Source: Endosaccharibacter trunci (lineage in GTDB: Bacteria > Pseudomonadota > Alphaproteobacteria > Acetobacterales > Acetobacteraceae). Taken from it: a DNA stretch of 64,000 nucleotides. The stretch lies in the NCBI GenBank assembly GCA_024515975.1, contig JAMSKV010000011.1:1-64000 (forward strand). The letters run 5' to 3'. Below are positions 36,033-46,131 of the stretch, one piece after another. The notes under the pieces are model-generated. The model did no database searches. It saw only the letters and a list, made by a program, of their open reading frames with translations, and had not been told where the DNA came from. The position numbers were made by a program, and so were the translations under genes. The number at the start of each line of letters is the position of its first letter. The first letter of the stretch is position 1.

Positions 36033-38306
36033 GTGTTGTTGACGACCAGACCGGGGCCCCCGAGACCGGATGCTGTGCTGCTCCGCCTCAAGCTGATCGG
36101 CCGCATGGAAGCGCTGACCCTCGGCAACGAGAGCGTTCTACCGCTGGGCCGGAAAACCCGGGCGCTCCTGGCGATCCTGGCGCTAAATGGACGCCGCCCC
36201 GTGCTGCGCCTGCGGCTGGCCGAACTCCTGTGGAGCCGGCGCTCGGAGGGACAGGCGCGCGCCTCGCTGCGCCAGGAAATCCATCGTCTCAGCGAGGCGC
36301 TGAGCCCGCTCGGCACCGATGTGATCACCGTCGACCGGCACACCATGGCGCTGAAGCCGGCGCTGACCTCCGTGGATGCGGAACGCATTCTCACGGCCCG
36401 TCCGGGTCAGGCCGATAGCCTGCCGCCGATCGAGGGCATGCTGCTGGAGGAGCTCAGCGGCACAGACCCGGCACTGGATGCCTGGCTGGCGACCGAACGC
36501 GCCCGGCTGCGCGACCACGCCATGGAATTGTTCGAGGAGATGCTGGGGCGGCATCGCGATCCGGAGGCCATCCTGATCGCCGCGAAACAACTGCTTTCGC
36601 TCGACCCCTGTCATACGCGGGCCTGGCTTGCCACGCTCAAGGCGCATCGGGCGCTCGGCAACCTGGCGCTTGCGCGACAGCTCGGCGAACGCTGCATCGC
36701 CATGATCGGGCCGGCCAGTCTCGGCGCGGCGCAGCCCGACCTGCTCGACGCTCTGCAGGGATTGGGGCTGGAGCGCGAAGCGGGGGCACCGGCCCTGGTG
36801 AACGCCAGCGACGCCGTCTCATCCACACCCCCCACGGAGACAGGCGAGGACGCCGCGGCGCCCACCCTCGCCGTGCCGCCTTCGCCCCTGTCGCCGGCGC
36901 CGGGCGGCGTCGCCCCGGCCGCGACCTGGCCGGCGCCACAGCATCAGGCCGGCGATCAGCCCTTGCTGGTGATTATTCCCGTCATGGCGCTCAATGCCGG
37001 TAACGACCCGCGCATCGGCAGCTTCGCCGCCGGACTGGTGCAAACGCTCCAAACGACGCTGGTGGGCAATAGCTGGAGCCGCGTCGTCTCGGACAGCGCC
37101 CTGGACGAATGCCTGTCGCAGGGACGCGACGATGCCCTTCTGCGCCGCCGTTTCGGGGTGCGCTTCGTGGTGGACGGCACGATCCAGACGCTGGGCGATA
37201 CGGTGCGCGTGATCCTGCGCATGAGCGACATCGCCGCCAACGGCCAGCTTCTCTGGGCGAAACGGTTCGACGGACGGATCGACGGATTGCTGGCCCTGCA
37301 GGACCAGATCGCCGCGCACGCCTCCGCACGCCTGCCCACCGAGATCGTCGTGGCCGAAGCGGTGCAGTCGCGCCGTCTGCCGGAAGCCGAGCTCGAACCG
37401 CATCAACTGGCGGCGTTGACGCTGCTGCGGTTGAACGGAGCCGACCGCGCGGGCGTCGAGCTCTGCATCGGTAAGCTGGAGCATGCACTGGAAGCGGCGC
37501 CGGACAGCGCGCATCTCCATACGGTCCTGTGTTTGTCGCATCTGATCATGGCTCTGCAACGCTGGGGCGATCCGGCGCTGCATGCGCAGCGGGCCGATGC
37601 GGAAGCGCGCGCCGCCCTGGCCATCAACCCGTCCGAAACGGTGGCGCTCGCCGTCTGCGCCCTCATTCTCAGCGAGTTGCAGGATCGGCCGGACGCGGCT
37701 TTGGGGATGGTGGAGCGAGCCCTTCGGGTCGATCCTTACTCCTCCCTCTCCTGGGCCGCCGGCGCCATCGTCCAGATCAGGCTCGGACGACTGGACGAGG
37801 CCGAGCGGTTCGTCGAACGCTACAAGGAATTGTTCGACACCCACCCCTTCGCCGGCATGCTGGATCTGGCCTGCGTCATGCTCGCCCTGCTGCGAGGCGA
37901 TTTCGAGGAGGCCGCGCGGCTCGGCCTGCAGCACACCGAGCTGCATCCCGGTCTGTTTCTGGCCCATGTGCCGTATCTGGCCGCGCTGGGTCATCTGGGG
38001 CGCAGCGGCGAAGCGGCGCGAACGCTGGAACGGCTGCTGCAAGCCTGGCCGGACAGCGATGCCGGGACGCTGGTCTCCCGAGCCGGTCTGCGCGACCCGG
38101 TCCAGGCCGCCATCCTGCGTGACGGGTTGCTGTTGGCCGGGTTGCGGCCGGAGGCGGGGGAGTCCCACGCAGGAGAGCCGGGCGGAGGAGACGCGAAGCG
38201 CGCATCGCCAACGGTGGACGGCGCGACAGCCGCGACCGTCGGCTCGACCGCCCCCCGGAGCCGGCGCGCACGCCGGCCGCTTGGCGCGGAACCGCTTGCA
38301 GGATAG
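36033..38306 (+). CDS. large winged-helix (SARP/BTAD-like) regulator with TolB-like and TPR regions
   Basis: A 757-residue protein in three parts. Residues 15-110 form an OmpR/SARP-type winged helix (LPLGRKTRALLAILALNGRR, then RLRLAELLWSRRSEGQARAS), followed by a bacterial transcriptional activation helical domain to about 235. After a Pro/Ala linker a domain at about 308-440 resembles the TolB-like fold of adenylate-cyclase-associated regulators (FAAGLVQTLQTTLVGNSWSR, FVVDGTIQTLGDTVRVILRM). TPR-like helices fill the rest. Such proteins act as one-component regulators that sense an unknown signal. The start is GTG at 36033. No membrane segment is present. Confidence 0.75.
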   Translation: MLLTTRPGPPRPDAVLLRLKLIGRMEALTLGNESVLPLGRKTRALLAILALNGRRPVLRLRLAELLWSRRSEGQARASLRQEIHRLSEALSPLGTDVITVDRHTMALKPALTSVDAERILTARPGQADSLPPIEGMLLEELSGTDPALDAWLATERARLRDHAMELFEEMLGRHRDPEAILIAAKQLLSLDPCHTRAWLATLKAHRALGNLALARQLGERCIAMIGPASLGAAQPDLLDALQGLGLEREAGAPALVNASDAVSSTPPTETGEDAAAPTLAVPPSPLSPAPGGVAPAATWPAPQHQAGDQPLLVIIPVMALNAGNDPRIGSFAAGLVQTLQTTLVGNSWSRVVSDSALDECLSQGRDDALLRRRFGVRFVVDGTIQTLGDTVRVILRMSDIAANGQLLWAKRFDGRIDGLLALQDQIAAHASARLPTEIVVAEAVQSRRLPEAELEPHQLAALTLLRLNGADRAGVELCIGKLEHALEAAPDSAHLHTVLCLSHLIMALQRWGDPALHAQRADAEARAALAINPSETVALAVCALILSELQDRPDAALGMVERALRVDPYSSLSWAAGAIVQIRLGRLDEAERFVERYKELFDTHPFAGMLDLACVMLALLRGDFEEAARLGLQHTELHPGLFLAHVPYLAALGHLGRSGEAARTLERLLQAWPDSDAGTLVSRAGLRDPVQAAILRDGLLLAGLRPEAGESHAGEPGGGDAKRASPTVDGATAATVGSTAPRSRRARRPLGAEPLAG

Positions 38307-38373
38307 ACACACCCGCAGAACGGTTCCGTTCGAGCCCCCCTTTTGGCCCCGTTCCCCAGGAAGAGGCGTCACG

Positions 38374-38898
38374 ATGCTTCGCTTGCCCGCACGCTCCGCG
38401 TTTGCCCTCCGCTCCATCGCCGGGGCCATTCTCCTGTCCGGCCTGGCTGCCTGCGGGCATGGCAGCGACAGCTCCAGTCCGATCGCCGGCGACACCGCGG
38501 CGCTCGCGACCCCCGTCCACGACAACCACCTGATGGGCGACGGGTCCGGCTCGAACGGCGGCGACCAGAACGCCCCCGGGGTCAATGCCTATCTCTGGCG
38601 CGCCGCGATCGACACGCTGAGCTTCATGCCGTTCTCCGCGGCCGAACCGCAGGGCGGCATCATCATTACGGACTGGTACAGCCCCCCCACCACGAGCGGC
38701 GAACGCTTCAAGGCCAACGCCTATGTGCTCGGCAAGGCACTCCGCTCCGACAATATCCGCGTCTCGGTGTTCCGGCAGGTGAAGCAGGACGGCGAATGGG
38801 TGGACCAGCCGGTGGCGCCCAACACGTCGGCCGACATCACCAGCAAGATTCTGGCCCGCGCCCGCCAGCTGCGTGCCGATGCCGGCGGCGCCAACTGA
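38374..38898 (+). CDS. DUF3576-family lipoprotein
   Basis: A 174-residue lipoprotein: basic leader, hydrophobic core, lipobox LSGLAACG with Cys about residue 27. The mature part matches DUF3576: [28 protein letters not shown] and the RVSVFRQV strand. The family is restricted to alphaproteobacteria and is nearly always found upstream of leuS and lptE as here, which suggests an envelope role. The gap to leuS is 28 bp. Confidence 0.87.
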   Translation: MLRLPARSAFALRSIAGAILLSGLAACGHGSDSSSPIAGDTAALATPVHDNHLMGDGSGSNGGDQNAPGVNAYLWRAAIDTLSFMPFSAAEPQGGIIITDWYSPPTTSGERFKANAYVLGKALRSDNIRVSVFRQVKQDGEWVDQPVAPNTSADITSKILARARQLRADAGGAN

Positions 38899-38926
38899 TC
38901 GCCCCGACACGAACCGCCGCGCGCCG

Positions 38927-41557
38927 ATGACCACCGACACCATCTCCCCCGCTTCGCCTGCAGAGGCCAGCAGCGCACGCTACGATTTCGGCGCGGCGGA
39001 AACGCGCTGGCAGCAGGCCTGGGACTCGGCGGACTGTTTCTCCGTGCCGGACGTGCCGCCCGCGGACCGGCCGAAATACTACGTGCTGGAGATGTTCCCC
39101 TATCCGAGCGGCCAGCTCCATATGGGACACGTCCGCAACTACACGCTGGGCGATGTCCTGGCCCGCTTCAAGCGTGCGCGCGGCCACGCCGTGCTGCATC
39201 CGATGGGCTGGGATGCGTTCGGCCTGCCGGCGGAAAACGCTGCGCGCGAGCGCGGCTCCGATCCGGCACGCTGGACGCTCGACAACATCGCCGCCATGCG
39301 CGGGACCCTCAAGCGGCTCGGCCTGTCGCTGAACTGGGATCGCGAGATCGCCACATGCCTGCCGGACTACTACGGCCAGCAGCAGAAGCTGTTTCTCGAC
39401 CTGTGGCGGCACGGCCTGGTGGAACGTCGCGACGCGCTGGTGAACTGGGACCCGATCGACCAGACCGTGCTCGCCAACGAGCAGGTGATCGACGGGCGCG
39501 GCTGGCGTTCCGGCGCCGTGGTCGAGAAGAAACGCCTCAGCCAGTGGTTCCTGAAGATCACCGATTTCGCGCCGGACCTGCTCTCGGCGCTGGACGGTCT
39601 GGATGACTGGCCCGAGCGCGTGCGGGTGATGCAGGCGCACTGGATCGGCCGCTCCGAAGGCGCCCGGGTCCGCTTCGCCCTCGACCGGCCCGCCGGCGCG
39701 ATCGAGTCGGTCGAGGTCTACACCACCCGCCCCGACACGCTGTTCGGCATGTCGTTCCTGGCCATCGCCGCCGACCATCCGCTGGCCGCCATCGCCGCGC
39801 AGCGCGATCCGGCCGCCGCCGCCTTCGTGGCCGAATGCCGCAGCCTCGGCACCAGCGAGGCCGCGATCGAAAGCGCGGAGAAACGCGGCTACGACACCGG
39901 GCTGCGCGTGCGCCACCCCTTCATCGAGGGGGCGACCTTCCCGGTCTGGATCGCCAATTTCGTGTTGATGGACTACGGCACCGGCGCCGTGTTCGGCTGC
40001 CCGTGCGGCGATCAGCGCGATCTCGATTTCGCCCGCAAATACGGTCTGCCGGTACCGGTGGTGGTGCTGCCGCCCGGCGCCGATGCCGAACAGGTCACGG
40101 TCGGGGACACCGCCCTCGACGGCGACGGAATTTTGATCCATTCCGGCTTCCTGGACGGGCTCGACACCGCGGCCGGCAAGCGTGCGGCGATCGACCGGCT
40201 TGAAGCCGACGGCGCCGGCCGCGGCGTGGTGAACTGGCGGCTGCGCGACTGGGGAATCTCGCGCCAGCGCGCCTGGGGCTGCCCGATCCCCGTGATCCAT
40301 TGCACCGCCTGCGGCCCCCAACCGGTGCCGGACGACCAGCTCCCCGTCCGCCTGCCCGACGATCTCGATTTTGCCCGTCCGGGCAACGCGCTCGACCATC
40401 ATCCGAGCTGGAAACACGTATCCTGCCCGCGCTGCGGCGCCGCGGCGCTGCGCGAAACCGATACCTGCGACACGTTCGTCGACAGCGCCTGGTATTTCGC
40501 CCGCTTCACCGCGCCGCATGCGGAGACACCCACCGATCGCGCGGCGGCCGATGGCTGGCTGCCGGTGGACCAGTATATCGGCGGTATCGAGCACGCGATC
40601 CTGCATCTGCTCTATGCCCGCTTCTTCACCCGGGCCATGCGCGCCACCGGCCATCTGGGCGTGGACGAGCCGTTCCGGCGCCTGTTCACGCAGGGCATGG
40701 TGCTGCACGAAAGCTATCGCGACGCGGAGGGGAGCTGGCTCTATCCCGACGAAGTGATCCGCTCCACAACCGGCGCCGTGCGCCGCGACACGGGCGAAGC
40801 CGTCCAGATCGGCCGCGTCGAGAAGATGTCGAAATCGAAGCGGAACACGGTGTCGCCGGAAGCGATCATCGACCGTTTCGGCGCCGATACCGCGCGCTGG
40901 TTCGTGCTGTCCGACAGCCCGCCCGAGCGGGACATGGAATGGACGGAGGCCGGCGTGGTCGGCGCCGCCCGCTTCGGCCAGCGCGTGTTCCGGCTCGTCT
41001 CCCAGGTGGCTGCCGAGACACAACCCGCGCCGATGCCCGACGCCTTCGGCGACGCGGCCGACACGCTGCGGCGCGCCACGCACCGCACCATCGCCGCTGT
41101 GACGGAAGCGCTGGAAAGCTTCACCTACAATACCGCGGTGGCGCGACTGCACGAGCTCGCCTCCGCCCTGTCGGATGCGTCGCAGCAGCAACGTGTCGCC
41201 GATCTCGACTGGGCGCGCCGCGAATGCGCCGAAACCCTGTCCCTGCTGATCGGCCCGATGATGCCGCATCTGGCGGAGACGCTCTGGTCGGCCCTGCTGC
41301 CCGGGCGCGGCCTTGTCGCCGAGACCGCATGGCCGGAGGCGGACGCGTCGTTGCTGGTGGCGCGCACCGTCACCATCGCGGTGCAGATCATGGGCAAGCT
41401 GCGCGGCACGATCGAGATGCCGCCGGATGCTCCGGCCGAGCAGGTGATCGCCGCGGCGGAAGCGGAGCAGAACGTGGCGCGTCTGATCGAGGGCAAGCGC
41501 GTGGTGAAGCGCATCCATGTGCCGAACCGCATCGTCAATCTGGTGATCGCGGGATGA
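38927..41557 (+). CDS. leuS: leucyl-tRNA synthetase
   Basis: An 876-residue class I aminoacyl-tRNA synthetase. The HIGH motif is HMGH (about residue 65, in [12 protein letters not shown]), the KMSKS motif is KMSKSKRN (about 632), and the CP1 editing domain carries [14 protein letters not shown] zinc-type insertion with CTACGPQ and CPRCG is present. The length is normal. ATG at 38927 is preferred to an upstream in-frame codon at 38873 that overlaps the previous gene. The stop overlaps the lptE start (ATGA). Confidence 0.97.
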   Translation: MTTDTISPASPAEASSARYDFGAAETRWQQAWDSADCFSVPDVPPADRPKYYVLEMFPYPSGQLHMGHVRNYTLGDVLARFKRARGHAVLHPMGWDAFGLPAENAARERGSDPARWTLDNIAAMRGTLKRLGLSLNWDREIATCLPDYYGQQQKLFLDLWRHGLVERRDALVNWDPIDQTVLANEQVIDGRGWRSGAVVEKKRLSQWFLKITDFAPDLLSALDGLDDWPERVRVMQAHWIGRSEGARVRFALDRPAGAIESVEVYTTRPDTLFGMSFLAIAADHPLAAIAAQRDPAAAAFVAECRSLGTSEAAIESAEKRGYDTGLRVRHPFIEGATFPVWIANFVLMDYGTGAVFGCPCGDQRDLDFARKYGLPVPVVVLPPGADAEQVTVGDTALDGDGILIHSGFLDGLDTAAGKRAAIDRLEADGAGRGVVNWRLRDWGISRQRAWGCPIPVIHCTACGPQPVPDDQLPVRLPDDLDFARPGNALDHHPSWKHVSCPRCGAAALRETDTCDTFVDSAWYFARFTAPHAETPTDRAAADGWLPVDQYIGGIEHAILHLLYARFFTRAMRATGHLGVDEPFRRLFTQGMVLHESYRDAEGSWLYPDEVIRSTTGAVRRDTGEAVQIGRVEKMSKSKRNTVSPEAIIDRFGADTARWFVLSDSPPERDMEWTEAGVVGAARFGQRVFRLVSQVAAETQPAPMPDAFGDAADTLRRATHRTIAAVTEALESFTYNTAVARLHELASALSDASQQQRVADLDWARRECAETLSLLIGPMMPHLAETLWSALLPGRGLVAETAWPEADASLLVARTVTIAVQIMGKLRGTIEMPPDAPAEQVIAAAEAEQNVARLIEGKRVVKRIHVPNRIVNLVIAG

Positions 41558-42201
41558 GGCGCGCGGCGATCCTGCTGGCCGCCCTCCTGGCCACGCCCCT
41601 CGCCGGATGCGGCTTCCAGCCCCTCTATGGTGGCGGCGCCAACAGCGTGACCGCCAAGCTGCCGGACATCTACGTCGCCAATATCCCCGACCGCGCAGGC
41701 CAGGAACTTCGTCTGGCGCTGCAGCAACGCCTGGCCGGCACCAGCGACGCGCAGCCGAACGGCTATACGCTGAACGCGTCCATGTCCGTTTCCGGCGAAG
41801 CGATCGGCATCCACGGCGACAACACCTCCGAGCGCACCCGGATGGTGGGCCGCTCGCACTGGGTGCTGCTCACGGTGGCGCCGGTGCCGGAACAGGTGGC
41901 CAGCGGCGACGCCACCACCATGGATGGCTTCAACATCATCAACGAGGAATATTTCGCCGCCGGCGTCGCGCAGGACACCACGCAGCAGCGCATCGCCAAC
42001 GCGCTGGCGGACACGATCGTGCAGCAGATCGCCACCTGGTTCTCCAACCATCACCCGCCGGCCACGACACAGCCCGTCGTCGCGCCGAGCAAGACGCTGG
42101 CGCCGCAGAACGTGCCGGGCAATTCCGACCAGTCGCCGCTCACGGCGGTCGGCGCGGATGGCCTGCCGGCCTCCGCCACCGGCCGCGCGCCGATGAACTG
42201 A
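41554..42201 (+). CDS. lptE: LPS-assembly lipoprotein LptE
   Basis: A 215-residue outer-membrane lipoprotein (lipobox [15 protein letters not shown]; Cys about residue 19). The GCGFxPLYG start is the hallmark of alphaproteobacterial LptE, the plug protein of the LptD lipopolysaccharide translocon. Residues after about 165 form a Pro/Thr-rich tail that is not part of the fold. Translation is coupled to leuS by a 4-bp overlap, and holA follows after 13 bp. Confidence 0.88.
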   Translation: MRRAAILLAALLATPLAGCGFQPLYGGGANSVTAKLPDIYVANIPDRAGQELRLALQQRLAGTSDAQPNGYTLNASMSVSGEAIGIHGDNTSERTRMVGRSHWVLLTVAPVPEQVASGDATTMDGFNIINEEYFAAGVAQDTTQQRIANALADTIVQQIATWFSNHHPPATTQPVVAPSKTLAPQNVPGNSDQSPLTAVGADGLPASATGRAPMN

Positions 42202-42214
42202 GCCCGGACCGCCC

Positions 42215-43255
42215 GTGAAGCTCGATGCACGCCAGGCCGGACGCGTCCTGGCCCAGCCCGGGCCGCTCAGGGCGATCCTGTTGCACGGCGACGACACGGG
42301 CCTGATCCGCGAGCGGGCCATCACGGCCGTGCGCGCCGTGGCCGGAACGCTGGACGATCCGTTCCGCGTGTCCACGCTCGGCCGCGACGCGCATGACCGG
42401 CTCGACGAGGAACTCGGTGCCCTGTCCCTCACCGGGGGACGTCGGGTGGTCTGGGTACGCGAGGCAGGAGATGCGCTGCTCCCTGCGCTGAAGCGCGCCT
42501 TCGCCACACCCGGCGATACGCTTCTGGTTCTGGAAGGACCCGGCCTCGCCGGACGCTCCAAGCTGAAGACGGCGATCGAGGCGATGCAGGATGCCGCCGC
42601 CATCGCCTGCTATCCCGAAGAAGGCCGTGCGCTGGAAGCGCAGGTGCGCCAGCTCCTGCAGGACAGCGGCGTCGGAATCGACCCCGACGCCCTGTCCTGG
42701 CTGTGCGCCAGGCTGGGCGCTGACCGCGCGGCCACGCGCGGCGAGGTGGAAAAGCTGGTTCTCTATGCCGGAGAGTCCGGGCGGATCACCCTGGACGACG
42801 CGATGGAGTGTTCCGGCGACGCCGCCGGCGTATCGCTGGACGAAGCCGCCTTCGCCGCCACGATCGGCGATCGCGCCGCCGCGGATCTCGCCATCGAGCG
42901 CGCGCTTGGCGAGGGCACCAGCCCGGTGGCGGTGGCGCGCGCCTTTCTGTCGCATGTCCACCGTCTGCGCCTGGCGCGCCTGGCGATGGAACGGACCGGC
43001 GTTTCGGCCGCAGACGCCATGCGCACGCTCAGGCCGCCGGTATTCTTCAAACGCGGCGCTGCGTTCGGTCAGGCACTCTCGCTCTGGAGCAGCGCGGCTC
43101 TGATGCGCGTCGCCGAGCAGACCCAGGCGCTGGAACTCGCCTGCAAGCAGACCGGCGCGCCCGATGCGCTTCTGTGCCGCCGGCATATCGCCTCCGTCGC
43201 GGCGCAGGCGATGGCCGCAGCCCGCGCCCGCAGCAGGGCGCGCGCCGGGACCTGA
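42215..43255 (+). CDS. holA: DNA polymerase III subunit delta
   Basis: A 346-residue clamp-loader subunit that opens the beta ring. Family runs: PLRAILLHGDDTGLIRERA at the start (a degenerate P-loop as usual for delta), LVLEGPGL, the RDxxG-like TRGEVEKLVLYAG, and the C-terminal collar domain ending in CKQTGAPDALLCRR. The start codon is GTG at 42215. It is the last gene of the DUF3576-leuS-lptE-holA operon and is followed by a terminator hairpin. Confidence 0.92.
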   Translation: MKLDARQAGRVLAQPGPLRAILLHGDDTGLIRERAITAVRAVAGTLDDPFRVSTLGRDAHDRLDEELGALSLTGGRRVVWVREAGDALLPALKRAFATPGDTLLVLEGPGLAGRSKLKTAIEAMQDAAAIACYPEEGRALEAQVRQLLQDSGVGIDPDALSWLCARLGADRAATRGEVEKLVLYAGESGRITLDDAMECSGDAAGVSLDEAAFAATIGDRAAADLAIERALGEGTSPVAVARAFLSHVHRLRLARLAMERTGVSAADAMRTLRPPVFFKRGAAFGQALSLWSSAALMRVAEQTQALELACKQTGAPDALLCRRHIASVAAQAMAAARARSRARAGT

Positions 43256-43268
43256 CGATGCCGTCAGG

Positions 43269-43290
43269 GCCTCGCCTGTTGTGGCGAGGC
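43269..43290 (+). terminator. terminator hairpin after holA
   Basis: GCCTCGCC-TGTTGT-GGCGAGGC, a perfect 8-bp stem 14 bp after the holA stop, followed by a moderately T-rich stretch. It separates the leuS operon from the tRNA gene. Confidence 0.72.
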
Positions 43291-43318
43291 GGCGCTTCTG
43301 CTTAACTCGGCTCTGGTT

Positions 43319-43626
43319 GTCCGCGTAGCTCAGCCGGATAGAGCACAGGATTCCTTGTCACCAACTGGGCGTCACGAGGGGAAACCGCGTGATGGATCCG
43401 CTCAAAGTCGGGGAAAGCTGCGGTGCTCTCGCGCCATGCCGATCCCGAGCCAAGCCCGTCCCCAGGGACGGGAAGGTGTAGAGACTGGACGGGCGGCACC
43501 TAAGGGTTCCGGCCTAGGGTGAAGGGACAGTCCAGACCACGAACGTCGCCTCTGCGGGCGGCGGCGGCGAAAGTCGAAGTGGGATGAATCCTGGGGCCGT
43601 GGGTTCGAATCCCGCCGCGGACACCA
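43319..43626 (+). tRNA. tRNA-Arg(CCU) interrupted by a group I intron
   Basis: Joining 43319-43355 to 43587-43626 gives a 77-nt tRNA: acceptor stem GTCCGCG/CGCGGAC, D stem GCTC/GAGC, anticodon stem CAGGA/TCCTG with the 7-nt loop TTCCTAA (anticodon CCU at 34-36), T stem GTGGG/CCCGC around TTCGAAT, discriminator A and an encoded CCA. The exons only form a proper 7-nt anticodon loop if 231 nt are removed between positions 36 and 37. The gene lies at the left edge of an accessory region. Confidence 0.93.
43356..43586 (+). ncRNA. group I self-splicing intron in the tRNA-Arg anticodon loop
   Basis: 231 nt. P1: the 5' exon end TTCCT (43351-43355) pairs with GGGAA (43379-43383), leaving the required U-G wobble at the splice site. 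A stable P6-like stem is CCCGTCCC/GGGACGGG (43455-43462, 43465-43472). P7 is GACTG/CAGTC (43483-43487, 43528-43532), within AGAGACTGG and GGGACAGTCC blocks that match the conserved R and S elements. The intron ends in G (43586), the usual terminal guanosine. No homing endonuclease is encoded. Introns of this kind at this place are known in tRNA-Arg(CCU) of Agrobacterium. Confidence 0.88.
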
Positions 43627-43910
43627 GCCTCCAAAATGGCGTGCGAAATCAATAGCCTAGAGGTCGTTACCTCCCGCTGTATGTAGCAGCTTGCTACAGC
43701 GCCCTACTACAGCCATTCTTTGGGCATGAGCGTTTCCGTCGCCTCAAGGCGGCGGTGCGGAAAAAAACCATCACCGGTCCACCAGCCCAGCCTGCCGGCG
43801 AGCCGTCAGGCCATCCTCGATCGCATTCTCAGGCCACCATAAGCGCAATGCTCTCACTGCAGCAGGACACTCAGTCCGCCGTCGTCACATAAAGGGCCAA
43901 GGTGGTGATA
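43627..43910. other. non-coding stretch after tRNA-Arg
   Basis: No gene recognised. It contains the inverted repeat TGTAGCA-GCT-TGCTACA at 43682-43698, a possible regulator site or recombination-site remnant, and a second CTACTACAG nearby. The rest has no clear structure. Confidence 0.5.
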
Positions 43911-44466
43911 GAGCCCCTTTCAAAACCCTTGTAACGGGTGAGTAGCTGCTTCATGGGAGTGATGGCCTCTCCTTTGGTTTCGGACGCTCTGTGGTCGATC
44001 GTTGAGCCTCTTCTTCTCCTGGCACCGCCGCGCGCCCGCGGTGGCGGGCCACGGATATCGGATCGCGCGGCGTTGACCGGCATCCAGTGGGAGATGCTGC
44101 CGCACGAGAGGGGGGGTCCGGTCGAGGAACTCTCGACAGCATCCCGCCGATTGACGGCCAGCCCGGCAGGCCTCGACGCCGACCCGACAGGCTGCAGGCC
44201 GACAAGGTCTACGACCATCGACGCTGCCGACAGGCCTGTCGCCGTCGGGGGATCGCACCCCGCATCGCACGCCGCGGCATCGACACCAGCCAGAAATTGG
44301 CCCGCCACCGGTGGGTGTTCGACCTCGCTTCGCACGGATCAACCGCTTCCGCCGCCTCGTCACGCGCTACGAGCGCAGAAGCGACATCCATCACGCATTC
44401 ACCCCCCTCGCATGCTCACTCATCTGCTTCAATGCGCCGCCGGGCAGGTTTTGAAAGGCGGTCTGA
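43911..44466 (+). mobile_element. internally deleted IS5-family element
   Basis: Bounded by inverted ends: left GAGCCCCTTTCAAAACCC at 43911, right GGTTTTGAAAGGCGGTCTGA from 44447, whose complement begins TCAGACCGCCTTTCAAAACC. Both ends of an IS5-type (IS427-like) transposase lie inside, with the middle missing. At about 556 bp it is well below the usual 0.8-0.9 kb and cannot move by itself. Confidence 0.78.
43962..44456 (+). pseudogene. IS5-family transposase, deleted and frameshifted
   Basis: The 5' part reads LVSDALWSIVEPLLLLAPPR and DRAALTGIQWEMLP, where family members have a longer TGI...TGIQWEMLP run, so a small deletion between repeated TGI codons has occurred. The 3' part reads SIPPIDGQPGRPRRRPD and DKVYDHRRCRQACRRRGI, then shifts frame and ends INRFRRLVTRYERRSDIHHA. 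The DDE core between them is largely lost. Confidence 0.78.
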
Positions 44467-44559
44467 GAGCAACGGTCGCCGCCATCTCAACATTCCAATC
44501 AGTGCCTTGAACAACACGGCGCGGAGATAACCCCGCGACAGCCCCGACCCGAAACGCGG

Positions 44560-44715
44560 ATGCGCGCCGGTCCCGCAAGCACGGTCCCAGATCTCCGACA
44601 GCGCCGGGGCACAGCCATTCCCGGCGCTGTCCGTAAGCACCGGCCTTGGCTCAAGCACTTATTTGCCGACGGCACCGATGACCGCAAAGCCATAGACGGG
44701 AGCCAAGCTGTGGAT
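44560..44715 (+). pseudogene. fragment of a second IS5-type transposase
   Basis: The frame contains KHRPWLKHLFADGTDDRKAI, which resembles the segment around the second catalytic Asp of IS5-type transposases (PWLRHxFADGAY). Neither end of the element is recognisable. The stretch 44467-44791 holds only this remnant and the operator that follows. Confidence 0.5.
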
Positions 44716-44791
44716 CCTGGCCAGCCGGGCAGGCGCGATCACGGGATCCGCACCTCTCAGAGAATTAAGCCGGCAGCCCTTGCAGCCTCTT

Positions 44792-44820
44792 CACTATACA
44801 TTATATGATAATATATAGTG
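44792..44820 (+). promoter_or_regulatory. BigR-type operator/promoter of the sulfide operon
   Basis: Near-perfect palindrome with 13-bp arms (CACTATACATTAT and ATAATATATAGTG, one mismatch) around three bases. It is strikingly A+T-rich in a GC-rich genome and ends 15 bp before the blh ATG. BigR in Xylella and Agrobacterium represses its operon from such an AT-rich palindrome overlapping the promoter and lets go when a disulfide or polysulfide bond forms. Confidence 0.82.
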
Positions 44821-44835
44821 AAGCCGTGGACAGCC

Positions 44836-46131
44836 ATGAACAGGATCAAGATATCAGACCGCCTGACGGTAGCCTCGCAGCCCGAGCTCGCAGACTTCCC
44901 ATCCATTGCGGCGGAGGGTTTCAAGGGCGTGATCAACGTCAGGCCCGATGGCGAGGATGACGTGCAGCCCGGAGATGCCAACGAACGCCGGGCGGCAGCC
45001 TCCTCCGGCTTGGGATACGAATTCGTGCCGGTGACAGGCCAATCCATAACTGAGGCGGACGTGAGGGCGTTTCAGAAAGCGATGGACGCCGCGGATGGTC
45101 CGGTCTTCGCACATTGCAAGTCCGGAACCCGGGCCCTTACCCTCCATGCGATCGGCGAGGTTCTGGACGGAAGGATGGCAGCGGCGGACGTCGGATCATT
45201 CGGTGCCGGTTTCGGCCTGGACCTGACGGGAGCTTCGCGATGGCTTGAACGGTTCTTGACGCGACAGCCAGTGGTCAAAGGTTTTCACGACTCTCGCACG
45301 GGCAGCGTTCAGTATGTCGTGGTCGATCCCGAAACCCGCCACTGCGCGATCATCGACCCGGTGCTGGACTTCGACGAGAAGCCGGGCGGGACGGCGACCA
45401 CGCACGCGGACGAGATCCTCGATTTCGTCAACGGTGAGGGGCTCCAGGTCGAGTGGGTCCTCGACACCCATCCGCACGCGGACCACCTGTCCGCCGCCTC
45501 CTACCTCAAGCAGAAAACCGGCGCGCCGACGGCGATAGGATCGAAGGTCGCCGAGGCCCAGGAACTGTGGTCGGGAATATACAACCTCCCTGAGCTAGCC
45601 GCTGGCGGCCCGTATTGGGATCGGTTGTTGGACGATGGCGACATCTTCAGCGTCGGAGGCATCGAGGGACGGGCAATTTTGACGACGGGCCATACGCTGG
45701 CATCGCTGACCTACGTCATCGGTGACGCCGCTTTCGTGCACGACACCCTCTTCATGCCGGATTCCGGCACGGCCCGAGCAGATTTCCCAGGTGGCGATGC
45801 AGGTGAACTCTGGAGGTCCATCGAGCGCATATTGTCGCTACCTGACGACACCCGGATCTTCACCGGGCACGACTATCAGCCGAGCGGCCGCCCCGCGAAG
45901 TGTGAGAGCACTGTTGCGGAGCAGCGTCGTTCGAACATCCAGGTTGCGGGTAAGTCGCGCGAGGAGTTCGTCGCGATGCGCAACGGCCGCGACGGCGGGC
46001 TCCCCATGCCCAAGCTGATCCTCCACGCCTTGCAGGTGAACCTGCGGGGCGGGAGGCTGCCCGACCCCGAGCTCGACGGAAAGCGCTACCTCAAGTTCCC
46101 GCTGAACGCGCTCAAGGAAGCGGCCTGGTGA
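44836..46131 (+). CDS. blh: bifunctional sulfur transferase/dioxygenase Blh
   Basis: A 431-residue fusion. Residues 1-110 form the DSP-like sulfurtransferase domain of the TIGR01244 type, with the active-site loop FAHCKSGTRALTL. Residues 140-431 form a persulfide dioxygenase of the metallo-beta-lactamase fold: metal site THPHADHLSAASYLK, then TTGHTLASLTYVIGDAAFVHDTLFMPD and FTGHDYQPSGRP. Together they would move sulfur from sulfide to thiol persulfide and oxidise it to sulfite. ATG at 44836 fits the family; GTG codons at 44818 and 44827 lie in or at the operator. First gene of a five-gene overlapping operon. Confidence 0.92.
   Translation: MNRIKISDRLTVASQPELADFPSIAAEGFKGVINVRPDGEDDVQPGDANERRAAASSGLGYEFVPVTGQSITEADVRAFQKAMDAADGPVFAHCKSGTRALTLHAIGEVLDGRMAAADVGSFGAGFGLDLTGASRWLERFLTRQPVVKGFHDSRTGSVQYVVVDPETRHCAIIDPVLDFDEKPGGTATTHADEILDFVNGEGLQVEWVLDTHPHADHLSAASYLKQKTGAPTAIGSKVAEAQELWSGIYNLPELAAGGPYWDRLLDDGDIFSVGGIEGRAILTTGHTLASLTYVIGDAAFVHDTLFMPDSGTARADFPGGDAGELWRSIERILSLPDDTRIFTGHDYQPSGRPAKCESTVAEQRRSNIQVAGKSREEFVAMRNGRDGGLPMPKLILHALQVNLRGGRLPDPELDGKRYLKFPLNALKEAAW

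Noticed and set aside
38837-41518. An 893-codon reverse-strand frame over leuS
   Set aside because: It mirrors the full extent of a well-conserved leucyl-tRNA synthetase gene and reads as low-quality His/Arg/Gly-rich protein.
43627-43760. An attachment-site duplication of the tRNA-Arg end
   Set aside because: I could not find a second copy of the tRNA 3' end within the window, so an att site is not claimed.
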